Both the position numbers and the translations under genes were made by a program. This document shows positions 29,280 to 38,460 of a DNA stretch of 64,000 nucleotides, in pieces (positions within the stretch are counted from its first letter, which is position 1; the number at the start of each line of letters is the position of its first letter). Under the pieces are notes generated by a model that was not told where the DNA came from, searched no databases, and saw only the letters and a program-made list of their open reading frames with translations. Origin of the DNA: Ixodes scapularis. Its lineage: Eukaryota; Arthropoda; Arachnida; Ixodida; Ixodidae. Where the stretch lies: positions 159,382 to 223,381 of the forward strand of contig NW_024609949.1 of NCBI RefSeq assembly GCF_016920785.2, given 5' to 3'.

Positions 29280-30498
29280 TCAATACATGAAGCAAGCACT
29301 TCCTAAAATGAGGTTGGTTAGGGTGGAAAATGTCAATGCCATCTGATTCCAGATGATTGAAGTAGTTTTGCAGTCGGCCCGAGGGTGACGTGAAATCGCT
29401 GTAATTGACATGGAAAGTGCGACTAGAACGAACTTTTCTACCGGGTATATGATAGTTAATAGTTGCAAAGCATGAGCATTATTTCAATACATGAAGCAAG
29501 CACTTCCTAAAATGAGGTTGGTTAGGGTGGAAAATGTCAGTGCCATCTGATTCCAGATGATTGAAGTAGTTTTGCAGTCGGCCCGAGGATGACGTGAAAT
29601 CGCTGTAATTGACATGGAAAGTGCGACTAGAACGAACTTTTCTACCGGGTATATGATAGTTAATAGTTGCAAAGCATGAACATTATTTCAATACATGAAG
29701 CAAGCACTTCCTAAAATGAGGTTGGTTAGGGTGGAAAATGTCAATGCCATCTGATTCCAGATGATTGAAGTAGTTTTGCAGTCGGCCCGAGGGTGACGTG
29801 AAATCGCTGTAATTGACATGGAAAGTGCGACTAGAACGAACTTTTCTACCGGGTATATGATAGTTAATAGTTGCAAAGCATGAACATTATTTCAATACAT
29901 GAAGCAAGCACTTCCTAAAATGAGGTTGGTTAGGGTGGAAAATGTCAGTGCCATCTGATTCCAGATGATTGAAGTAGTTTTGCAGTCGGCCCGAGGATGA
30001 CGTGAAATCGCTGTAATTGACATGGAAAGTGCGACTAGAACGAACTTTTCTACCGGGTATATGATAGTTAATAGTTGCAAAGCATGAACATTATTTCAAT
30101 ACATGAAGCAAGCACTTCCTAAAATGAGGTTGGTTAGGGTGGAAAATGTCAGTGCCATCTGATTCCAGATGATTGAAGTAGTTTTGCAGTCGGCCCGAGG
30201 GTGACGTGAAATCGCTGTAATTGACATGGAAAGTGCGACTAGAATGAACTTTTCTACCGGGTATATGATAGTTAATAGTTGCAAAGCATGAACATTATTT
30301 CAATACATGAAGCAAGCACTTCCTAAAATGAGGTTGGTTAGGGTGGAAAATGTCAATGCCATCTGATTCCAGATGATTGAAGTAGTTTTGCAGTCGGCCC
30401 GAGGGTGACGTGAAATCGCTGTAATTGACATGGAAAGTGCGACTAGAACGAACTTTTCTACCGGGTATGTGATAGTTAATAGTTGCAAAGCATGAACA

Positions 30499-31666
30499 TT
30501 ATTTCAATACATGAAGCAAGCACTTCCTAAAATGAGGTTGGTTAGGGTGGAAAATGTCAATGCCATCTGATTCCAGATGATTGAAGTAGTTTTGCAGTCG
30601 GCCCGAGGGTGACGTGAAATCGCTGTAATTGACATGGAAAGTGCGACTAGAACGAACTTTTCTACCGGGTATATGATAGTTAATAGATGTGACCAGAGAG
30701 CTAATATCGTGATTAGAATGTAGGCATTTAAACAAGAATAAAAGGTCGCGCGAGCATCGTCTTGATGCAAGGTTAGTGATTTGCAATTGTCTAAGCACTT
30801 CGTTGTAATCATATAGATCGTGTGATGGGGATCTAAAATGATAAGTTCTGGCAAATCTTTTCTGTACGCGTTTCATAATATTGGAAGCTGTAGCACTAAG
30901 GCTGTTCCAAATCACAGTTCAGAAGTCATGTTTTGGAAGAACTATGTTTCGGTAAAGTACGTAGAAAAGGTAAACACTTGAAAAACACTTACTAAATCTT
31001 GAAATTTTCACCGAGAAGACGAAAACGAGCTCACAACTTATGTCGCGTGCGAGTTAAAGTTGAGTTTGGAGTCTAGCATCACTCCCAGATCTTTCACAAT
31101 CGTAACTCAAGTAATCGACGAATTTTCTAAGTAGTACAGAAAGTGAGTTGGATTAGTCTTACGAGTGAAAGATATTACATTTGTTTTTCCAATGTTAAGA
31201 TCAAGCCCGTTATCTTTACACCCTAGACAGATGGCGTTGATATCTTGCTGCAGTTGAGCACAATCATTTAATGACGAAATATTTTTATAGATCTTGAGGT
31301 CATCAGCGAACTGCAAGAGGCTCGGATGGCGAATGATGTCTTGGACATCTTTACCAAATATATTAAAAAGAAGAGGTCCCAGATTGGAACCCTGGGGTAC
31401 ACCAGATGGCACAGGAAATAACAAGACCTAACATTTGCGTAGCCGACACAGTTTTCTCTTGCAGAAATATAACTTTCAAACCAAGAACAGTACTCGTCGC
31501 TAGGACCAGAAACAGAAAGTTTGTGCAACCGTAACTTGTGGTTTACACGATAAAATGCCTTGCTACAATCAAAATACACTGCGTCAACTTGCTCTCGAGA
31601 ACAGACTCTGGGGGCAACATCATTTAAAAAACACGCAAGATTTGTTTCAACAGACCTGCCGCTCAA
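30499..31666 (-). pseudogene. J reverse transcriptase, palm to C-terminus (broken)
   Basis: Open segments in successive minus-strand frames carry RT motif A (VYFDCSKAF, near 31570), motif B (SGVPQGSNLGPLLFNI, near 31400) and motif C FADD (31299-31310). After a degraded stretch (about 30916-31106) that still shows KDLGVMLDSKLNF, a 138-codon segment (30499-30915) gives the RT tail. That tail includes LASRRCSRDLLFLFKCLH and INYHIPGRKVRSSRTFHVNY, typical of Jockey/CR1-group C-termini. The catalytic aspartates are present, but the protein is interrupted by at least three frame changes. The last ~60 codons are the sequence repeated in the satellite. Confidence 0.85.
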
Positions 31667-32366
31667 AAAACCATGTTGAACTTCGGGTGTTCAAGTGCTT
31701 AAAACAGTGTGTTAGATGCTTATGAATGATTTTTTCGAGTACCTTCGAAAATGCGAAAAGCAATGATTTCGGTCTATAATTTGTGATATTCGTTGAGGTG
31801 CCTGATTTAGAAAGAGGCATTACCAAGCCATTTTTCCAGGCGGTCGGAAAGATAGACTGCTTCAGCGACATAGAAAATATGTGGTGTAGAATGGGAGCCA
31901 GTATGTCGACACACCCCTTAACTATAAAATTCGGTATGCCATCAAGGCCACAAGATTTTTTAGATGGAAGCTGATGAATTGCCCAAACAAAGTCGGCAGG
32001 GTCAATTGTCGGAGAAGGAAAATGGTTATGAGTAGTTAGTAAAATCTCTCTGTTTTCGACACTGACTGATGAATAGGTGTACAGGAAAAACTTTGCGAAT
32101 TGATTGCATATCTTATCAGGATCAGAAGAATATGCTCCGTCAATCATAAGTGAAGCAGGACTCGACCTATCTCGAGTATGCTTTTTAACCAATCGCCAAA
32201 AATCCTGAAGACGCCTGGAAACACTTCCTTCCACTTGTCTACGATAAGCCTCTTTATCGCGCTTATACAGTTCTGGAACCGTGGCTCGGCATATTTTAAA
32301 CCTGTCATGAACTTCGTTGCTGTTAGTAGTGTGGTAAAGACGATACAGTTGTAACTTTTTGCGCAT
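31647..32366 (-). pseudogene. J linker and RT fingers
   Basis: A 239-codon minus-strand segment lies between endonuclease and palm. It contains KKSCGLDGIPNFIVKG (RT motif 0-like) and FPTAWKNGLVMPLSKSG followed by NYRPKSLLFAFSKVLEKIIH (fingers motif), matching the usual order in non-LTR RTs. The first ~90 residues are the lysine/arginine-rich linker seen before RT in this group (KRDKEAYRRQVEG). It overlaps the next segment by a frameshift near 31660. Confidence 0.85.
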
Positions 32367-32374
32367 TACGCGTT

Positions 32375-33010
32375 TTAATTCGCGAGAGAACCAGGGGGAT
32401 ATCTGTTTGATCCTTCAGTTTGTTTACGAGGTATAAAGCGGTGCATGCCGGTCATCAAAATATTGGTCAAAGCAGTGACCGCCTCGTCAATCGAGTGTAA
32501 ACGAAGGACGTCGTCCCACGCGTACGCAGCAAGGAAAAAATAAAAGTCAAGATATGAGCCGTTGGCGTAATCAAACCGATATATGTTTTTGTGTTTCACG
32601 GACGAGACTAGCACGTCTACCTTAACGGAAAATGGAACATGCCATATATCGGCGGAAACAATTGGATTGCTCACTATTGCAATATTGTAAGTTTCAAGAT
32701 TAGTAAAAAGAACGTCCAGAGCGTTTCCACATACGTTTGAAGGAACTTCGCCGCGGTAAAGATCGCTGTAGTGAACAAAATTTAAGAGCTGATTTCCTTT
32801 ACGACAGCTTGACTCTGAAGCTTCGCTCGACCACCACGTACCAGGTACATTAAAATCGCCGACAATGATCACGTTCAATTTGGCGGGGTCGAGTTTTTTG
32901 GATAAACTGATCAGAACCTGCTCAAATTCCTTGGAATCGGGAGACGGGGGTATATAATAATTTCCCATTAAAAGATTTTTGGGTCCGCCAGTTTTCACTG
33001 GCGGACCCAA
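32375..33010 (-). pseudogene. J endonuclease domain, N-terminally truncated
   Basis: A minus-strand open segment contains LLMGNYYIPPSPDSKEFEQV and VIIVGDFNVPGTWW, which includes the GDFN endonuclease motif, followed by a LDVLFTN-like segment. The first ~100 residues of the domain are missing. Coding sense begins at about 32990, inside the right arm of the hairpin at 32975-33014, so the break is the insertion's 5' truncation point. Confidence 0.82.
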
Positions 33011-33014
33011 AAAT
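32975..33014. repeat. Perfect 18-bp hairpin at the J 5' boundary
   Basis: The arm ATTTTTGGGTCCGCCAGT (32975-32992), the loop tttc (32993-32996) and the exact reverse complement (32997-33014) form the boundary between J coding sequence and host element H. The inner arm is J coding sequence; the outer arm is its inverted copy. Confidence 0.95.
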
Positions 33015-33028
33015 GCACAGGACACTCA

Positions 33029-33700
33029 ATGAGAATATGTAAAATGCTTAGGACTTTGCACAATGTTCGCACAAGGGGGCTTGATCCCCGTGCAGGAGGT
33101 ATCCATGGGTCAGGTGCGTGTGATCGATTTGCAGTCGGCACAGGACAACCTCGAAGAAACGTTCTCTGTGTCGTGCGCTCTTCCATTCACCTAGTAGTGG
33201 TCATACACCATGTAACTTCTTATATTGGTGCATTCCATTCATCTTGCCAGCATCGTCTCATGAATTTGTTCACTGATGAGCGGTAGTCTGTATGAGGAAT
33301 CTTTGAGAAATCAATTGATCTTTGGATGCAGGTGTGCGCCAAACGGTCAGCTTCTTCGTTTCCTCGGATGCCAATGTGACTGGGAACCCAACAAAAATAT
33401 ATTCTCAATTGATATTTTAATGCAAGAATTATTTTGTTCTGAAGTGCTATAATAAGAGGGTTTGTTGAGGCTTTTGAAGAGGTGAGTGATCTTAACGGAC
33501 TGAGAGAGTCGCAGCAAACTACTGCGAAGGCAACCCTATTTTCAATATTATGTTCTCCTGCAAGAAGGAAAGCATACAGTTCGGCAGTCAGTATTGTTAC
33601 CGAGTTATTAATCCTTCTAACCTCTTCAACAGAGGGTCCCACCAGTGAACAATCGACATACAAGTCTCTCTTTGTGCCATCTGTGTAGAAGCTGTTGAAA
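33029..33700 (-). pseudogene. H RNase H domain and C-terminal region
   Basis: The segment 33220-33663 reads as an RNase H of the I-clade type: LTAELYAFLLAGEH (metal-binding Glu), VVCCDSLSPLRSL (Asp, in the usual DSQS position) and FCWVPSHIGIRGNEEADRLA (His and final Asp). The first Asp strand (usually YTDGS) is degraded near 33660 (MYVDCSL). A frame change at about 33190 leads into VRTLCKVLSILHILIECP, the LTVLHIL-C-P C-terminal signature also seen in P and Q. H stops directly after this, at the J insertion. Confidence 0.85.
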
Positions 33701-33776
33701 CGGTGGTATTTAATTTGCAGCTCAGAAAAGTCTTGTTTGAGCGCCTCACATTGTGTTTCTCTTTTATGAACTTTTG

Positions 33777-35767
33777 TCAGTGAGAGGTCACAGTCAATGA
33801 GGACATGTTTTCAGGAAGCAATCCTTTGAGATACTGGGCTATGCTGAGGTTCGTATGAAGGCTTATCCACTCTGCTATTTTCTTATTTCTTATTGAAAGT
33901 GGCGGAATGGTGTTCGGCTTGTTCTCGAACGTCTTTTCAAAGCGAGGCCGCTCAATAGCCTTCCTAGATAGATGTTCTGGAACCGAACAAACCCTCAACA
34001 AGTACATGAGGATCAATTTTGCCCTTCTTTTTTACTAGGGAAAATTCATTTGCTTCAACATAAAGACTATGAATAGGAGACGTACGGAAGGCTAACGAGG
34101 CAAGCCTTATGCCTGCGTGGTGAACAAGATCCAACATTTTCAGGGCAGATGCCCTTGCCGATCTATAAACAATGCATCCATAGTCAAGGGGGGACCGAAC
34201 AAGTGACCGGTAGATGCGCAACAGGTACAAGCGGTCAGAACCCCATGACTTACGAGACAGAACCTTCAGAGCATTTAATGCCTTTTGCCTACTCTCCTTC
34301 AATTTCTTTATATGACAGATGAAGGTCAATTTTTGGTCAAGCACAAGGCCTAAAAGTTGATGAGTCATTTTATTCTGGACTGGTTGGCTATAAATGGTCA
34401 ACGGTGGTTCCGGTATGACTCTCTGCTTCCGTGAAAAAATAACACAACCTGTCTTTTCAGTCGAAAATTTGAATCCATGTCTGTCTGCCCATTTAACCAT
34501 GTTATTAAAGGCTAGCTGCACCCGACGTTCACAAATAGAAAATTACAAGACGACACAGAAATCTGAATGTCATCTACATACGAGGAATATACTGGACCGA
34601 TTTCGGAATAACACAGGCAAGATAATGAATTTTAACTGTAAAAAGGGTAACACTAAACACACCCCCCTGACGGACACCATTCTTTCGCAGGAATTCTCTC
34701 GAGAGCGTAGTTCATAGTTTAACGTGAAAGGTACGGTGTTTTAAATAGTCTTTAATAGCAGCGAGAATTTGACCACGCATGCCAAAGGCGCATAAATTAA
34801 TGAGAATTCCATGACGCCAGGCAGTGAGTGTCATAAGCCTTCTCCAAGCAAAAGAAAACAGATATATACAGAACTGTCAATTTACAAAGGCTTCACGGAC
34901 GGTGGTTTCAAGTCTTACGAGATTGTCTATGGTTGACCTGGAAGATCAAAAGCCACATTGAAACCGATCACGCAGGCCGTGTTTTTCTAGTATATACATT
35001 AACCTCTTATTGACCATCCTTTCAAAAGTTTTTCCAAGACAGCTTGTCAAGGCAGTGGGCCTGTAACTAGATACTTTAGAAGGATCTCCACCAGGCTTTA
35101 AAATAGGAATAATATAAGCATTTTTCCATGCAAGGGGCAGCAAACCCTCTTGCCATACACGGTTAAATATAATTATAACAATCTCCAAAGTAGAGGGGTG
35201 GAGGTGCATAAGTATGTGGTAGTTAATGCCATCTGGTCCCGCTGCTGAAGGCTTAGAATTAAGGACAACCATTTGAAGTTCAAGTAGTGTGAAAGCGGTG
35301 CTACATGGCTCCCTTTCGCCTTCCGTTGATTTGGTGCCCTTCTTTTCAGCCTGTACCTTATACTGCTGGAAAGTAGCTGAATAGTGTTCCTAACTCGATA
35401 CAAATTCAAAATACTCTCCCAGGATGTTTGCCTGCTCATTTAGGCTTTCTGGGCATAGACCATCTTTCGTTAACAGAGGAACAGAGAATGCTTGATATAT
35501 GCCATTTACTTTATGAATTCTATACCACACTTCTTTTGTCGTTATGCTGCTATTTGTTGAAGAGGCATATGCTTGAAAACTGGTGCGCTTGGATGTCCTT
35601 CGTACGTATCTAGCCCGGGCTTTCGTTTTTTTCTAACTCTATAAGATTAATCTGCGTAGGGTAGCGGCGAAACGTACACCATGCCTGGTTTTGCTTTTTC
35701 CGTGTTTCACTACATTCGTTGTTCTACCAAGGTTTCGGTCGTTTTGGAAGGTGAGACGATGTCATCA
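33777..35767 (-). pseudogene. H reverse transcriptase (broken)
   Basis: Minus-strand segments in order are: the pre-RT region PKPW-stop-NNEC (near 35730); fingers SAAGPDGINYHIL, WKNAYIIPILKPGGDP and YRPTALTSCLGKTFERMVN (34946-35272); motif B GVRQGGVFS (usual GVPQGG changed, near 34690); YVDD (34569-34580); then WADRHGFKFSTEKTG and the thumb, through RKSWGSDRLYLLRIYRSLVR and LASLAFRTSPIHSLYVEANE (33964-34521). 33777-34016 carries the connection to RNase H (RFEKTFENKPNTIPPLS). The motif A region (about 34830-34945) is degraded. Many frameshifts. Confidence 0.85.
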
Positions 35768-35775
35768 GTATAGAG
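35768..35775. repeat. Left target-site duplication GTATAGAG of the hAT-like element
   Basis: Eight bases identical to 37362-37369, directly abutting the terminus CAGAGGTCGGCA. Eight-base duplications are characteristic of hAT transposons. Confidence 0.92.
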
Positions 35776-35797
35776 CAGAGGTCGGCATTTTAGGTTG

Positions 35798-36447
35798 CCC
35801 TCACTCACCCTCACAGCAACACTCACCTAAGCCCCTCACTCACCCTCACAGCTACATTCACCTTCAGCCCCTCACTCATCCTCACCCTCAGAGGCACACT
35901 CACCTTCAGCCCTTCACTCACCCTCACTGAACCTCACGGCCCTCGCGCACTCACTGCCCTCACGGCCCTCATGCCCCTCACGGCCCTCACCGCCCTCACG
36001 CCCCTCACGCCCCTCACTCACTCATGTCCCTCATGCCACTCACCGCCCTCACGCCACTCACCGCCCTCACGGCCCTCACCGCCCTCACGGCCCTCACCGC
36101 CCTCATAGCCCTCACGCACTCATAGCCCTCACGCCACTCACCGCCCTCACCGCCCTCACGGCCCTCACAGCCCTCACGGCCCTCACGGCCCTCACGCACT
36201 CATAGCCCTCACGCCACTCACCGCCCTCACGGCCCTCACCGCCCTCACGGCCCTCACCGCCCTCACGGCCCTCACCGCCCTCACGGCCCTCACCGCCCTC
36301 ACGCCACTCACCGCCCTCACGCCACTCACCGCCCTCACACTACTCACCGCCCTCACGCCACTCACCGCCCTCACGCCCCTCACCGCCCTTGCGGCCCTCA
36401 CACCCCTCACGCCCCTCACGCACTCATGGCCCTCACGCCACTCAGGC
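35798..36447. repeat. CCTCAC minisatellite, block A
   Basis: An irregular tandem array of 6-9 bp words such as gccctcac, gccactcac and cccctcac, almost entirely C/T/A on the plus strand, so strongly strand-asymmetric. It forms long low-complexity open frames (Val-Arg-Ala, Glu-Gly-Arg) on the minus strand that are not genes. The left subterminal part of the hAT-like element already contains ccctcactcaccctc, suggesting expansion from a subterminal repeat. Confidence 0.95.
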
Positions 36448-36919
36448 CAGCTTCAGATGGGGCAATTTCGCCCAGAAACTTTACGTCGCAACACGAGCAG
36501 AACGGGCCGCCCGCGATCACACGCAGCAACCAATTGCTGCAATTTGCCGTCGTCATCATAAAATTTTATTTTTCTTGCACTATTTAGACACAATTACGCG
36601 TTATAAACGTGCTTTTATGAATTTAAATCTCGTTAAGAATACTAATGCACCTTTCTGAAACAGTTTATTTCCAAAAAAACGATCGATTTCAAACCAGAAC
36701 CAAGTCTTTCGATGTCATCATCACCGGCACGAGGTATCACGTGAAAATTTTGCGTCCCTGATTGGATGCAGCCGCTTCAGACGTATTCGAATTGCTCCGA
36801 GTTGCTTGCTTATTTCGAGCCGGACCCGATCTCAGCAATTCGTGTCGATCTAGGGAAAGCTAGAGAACAACCCGCCATTAACACCAAAATTGCTGAGAAA
36901 GATGCTCGATATGAAGGGC
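36448..36919. other. Non-repetitive core of the hAT-like element
   Basis: About 470 bp of ordinary-complexity DNA between the two CCTCAC blocks. It begins caggccagcttcagatgggg and includes an AT-rich stretch at 36555-36680. Short open frames are present but show no recognisable domain. It could be the remnant of the original internal sequence, untranslated or regulatory, but nothing in it proves this. Confidence 0.5.
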
Positions 36920-37347
36920 GCCTCACGCACTCACCGCCCTCATGGCCCTCACACATTTCATTCACTCACCGCCCTCACGGCCCTCACGCCTCTCATGTCA
37001 CTGCCCTCATGCCACTCATGGCCCTCACACCCCTCATGCACTCACCGCCCTCACACCACTCACGCACTCATGGCCCTCACGCCACTCACCGCCCTCACTC
37101 CCCTCACGCACTCATGGCCCTCATACCCCTTACCGCTCTCACCGCCCTCATGGCCCTCACAGCCCTCACCACCCTCACCGCCCTCACCGCCCTCACAGCC
37201 CTCACAACCCTCACAGCCCTAACGGCCCTCACGGCCCTCACTCGCCCTCACTCACCCTCACACTTATGAATTTTTCTGGTTCAGAAACTCACTCACCTTC
37301 ACCTCAACTGTGAAGATGAGGGTGAGTGAGGGCCCTCATGAGTGAGG
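36920..37347. repeat. CCTCAC minisatellite, block B, with a strand switch at its right end
   Basis: The same repeat words as block A (ggccctcac, cgccctcac, actcatgg). At about 37300-37330 the array turns over: ctcaccttcac on one side faces gtgaagatgagggtgag on the other, after which the repeat reads GTGAGG up to the right terminus. This gives the element palindrome-like ends rich in CCTCAC/GTGAGG. Confidence 0.92.
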
Positions 37348-37361
37348 TTTGCCGAGGTATG

Positions 37362-37369
37362 GTATAGAG
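37362..37369. repeat. Right target-site duplication GTATAGAG of the hAT-like element
   Basis: Identical to 35768-35775 and directly follows the right terminus TGCCGAGGTATG. Confidence 0.92.
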
Positions 37370-38188
37370 ACAATTGCTGCAGCAAGGATGTGCTTGCTCA
37401 TAAGTTCATTCATATCGTCTATTGTGACTTCATCTTCATCGAGTGATGCACAGGCAAACAATGTAGACTGCTCAAACCGAGCCCAATCGGCCTCATTAAA
37501 TTTCCATCATGGGCACGTTGGGAAAGTGTTACTGGTGGAAGGATACGCTCTAACATCACAGGATAGTGATCACTGCCATATGGGTTGGTAATAACCGTCA
37601 ATGTAAATAGTGAAAGAATGGCAGCATGTGGGACTGAGAGGTCTATGAATGTGAAGGTATATGTGGTGGAACTATAATGAGTGGCTTCTCTGTTCATGAG
37701 GCAGAAGTCCACAAAAAGAAGAACCCGCTAAATTATTGCTCCCCGAGTATAACGTCGGGTACTTCCCCGAAGGGGGTTTTGGGCATTCAGGTCACCCAGT
37801 AGGAGAAAAGGCTGAGGAAGCTGTATCACGAGTGCCTCAAGCTCCTCATACCTGAGAGAGTATCTGGGTGGTATATATAGCGAGAGAATTGTGATCAACA
37901 GGTCACCTAAAATTTGGGCAGCGACTGCTTCCAGCCGAGTGCCAAGTGGAACTTCCGCGCATGCCAGTGACCTAGGGATGATGACTGCAACACCTTCAGA
38001 AGCGTAAGATGTGCAAAGCCTGTCCTTTCTAAACACGTGAAAATTAAAACACGCTTCAGAAAATTAAAAGGAAACTGTTTCAGGCGAGTTCCCTGAAGGC
38101 AGAAGGTTATGGGATGATGTTCTTCAAGCAGAGAGTAGAGATCATAATTACATAATAGTCCTCCACAATTCCACTGAACAATGCTCAT
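37370..38188 (-). pseudogene. H ORF2 start and endonuclease domain
   Basis: Minus-strand ORF2 starts at an ATG at 38186-38188, chosen because MSIVQWNCGGLLCNYDLYSL is the canonical N-terminus of this endonuclease family. The order is then FCLQGTRLKQF (usual QETHL changed to QGTRL, so a catalytic Glu is lost), FRKDRLCTSYASEGVAVIIP, LYIPPRYSLRYEELEALV, LLLGDLNAQNPL (usual GDFN changed to GDLN), FTFIDLSVPHAA and GSDHYPVM. A frameshift falls near 38036. The domain ends at the hAT-like insertion. Confidence 0.88.
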
Positions 38189-38272
38189 GGTTGTGGTCAA
38201 TATGTAAATTAGAGATGTAAAAACTTGATTAAAAAGGTTGAGACTAGGTTGCACTAGTGACAATGCTGTGCC

Positions 38273-38460
38273 TTAAGGAGGAAGGATTACCGGTCTTTTT
38301 TCTTTGTGATTTTGCTTAGAGGTCTGCCATTTCATTTCTTCTTTGTCCGATCAAGGACCAGAATGGTTAGCAGGATTGACTGCTTCTTGTGAAGAATGCT
38401 CTATAGGGGCAGTTTTGCCACTGTTCGCGTGGTCAGAAGCCCGTGGTACGAGTCTCTTTC
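38273..38460 (-). pseudogene. H ORF1 C-terminal end
   Basis: Minus-strand reading gives GKRLVPRASDHANSGKTAPI..., one internal stop, then EEMKWQTSKQNHKEKRPVI and a stop at 38273-38275. The basic tail matches the end of P ORF1 (GMEWERASRKSKKKQPVVATK) in position and character. The gap to the ORF2 ATG is 85 bp, compared with 124 bp in P. The 5' side is cut by the P insertion. Confidence 0.75.
38453..38460. repeat. Probable left target-site duplication TCTCTTTC of P
   Basis: Matches 46981-46988 at the other end of P. The boundaries agree with where H ORF1 homology stops on each side. Eight bases alone is weak evidence; the coding argument carries the call. Confidence 0.6.

Larger units (their letters stand above)
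1..30686. repeat. 204-bp satellite array, about 150 monomers
   Basis: A head-to-tail array with a period of 204 bp; a few monomers are 203 bp. Periodicity runs from base 1 to 30686, where the repeat phrase gttaatag is followed by agatgtgacc instead of the usual ttgcaaagc. Most monomers differ by only a few substitutions. The array continues past the left end of the window. Read on the minus strand, each unit holds about 60 C-terminal codons of element J, a TAA stop and 16 more bases (finding 1). A 62-codon open frame in another minus-strand frame recurs in most copies, but this follows from homogenisation and is not evidence of a gene. Each unit also contains a small inverted repeat, CATCTG-attc-CAGATG. 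Confidence 0.97.
30483..33014 (-). mobile_element. Non-LTR retrotransposon J (Jockey/CR1-type), 5' truncated, parent of the satellite
   Basis: Read on the minus strand, this encodes an apurinic-type endonuclease and then a reverse transcriptase, with no RNase H and no gag-like ORF. It runs from an endonuclease fragment at about 33000 to the RT C-terminal tail, stop codon 30499-30501. Several frameshifts show that it is dead. The 5' end breaks off at an 18-bp hairpin inside the RT/RNase H element H. The 3' end is not followed by a poly(A) or simple-repeat tail: the last 204 bp is simply the first monomer of the satellite. Assignment to Jockey/CR1 type rests on the endonuclease, the FADD box and the style of the C-terminal tail; the exact clade is uncertain. 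Confidence 0.85.
35776..37361. mobile_element. Non-autonomous hAT-like DNA transposon loaded with a CCTCAC minisatellite
   Basis: The element is 1586 bp. Its left terminus is CAGAGGTCGGCA (35776-35787). The right terminus TGCCGAGGTATG (37350-37361) is its reverse complement at 9 of 12 positions. Both ends are flanked by GTATAGAG. Taking out the element and one GTATAGAG joins the two halves of H in frame, giving IVSILMTSSHLPKRPKPW across the site; this is the expected endonuclease-to-RT linker of this family. No transposase coding sequence was recognised. The interior is two blocks of CCTCAC-type repeats around about 470 bp of other sequence. Confidence 0.9.

Noticed and set aside
115..30488. 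62-codon open frames (MQLLTIIYPVEKFVL...) recurring in most monomers
   Set aside because: They lie in a different frame from the parental RT coding and recur only because the array is homogenised. Some monomers break the frame with single substitutions or the 1-bp deletion.
1..30686. CRISPR-like regular repeats
   Set aside because: The whole 204-bp unit repeats; there are no unique spacers, and the setting is an animal retrotransposon.
1..30686. Telomere-like gttaggg in each monomer
   Set aside because: It occurs once per 204 bp, derived from RT coding on the other strand; there are no tandem TTAGG or TTAGGG units.
31783..31974. Plus-strand open frame over J
   Set aside because: Antisense shadow of the J RT linker coding.
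36014..36419. Minus-strand open frames rich in Val-Arg-Ala and Arg-Glu-Gly
   Set aside because: They are translations of the GTGAGG/CCTCAC minisatellite inside the hAT-like element.
36766..37313. Plus-strand open frames rich in Ser-Pro-His and Ala-Leu-Thr
   Set aside because: The same minisatellite artefact; frames of similar length exist in all three phases.
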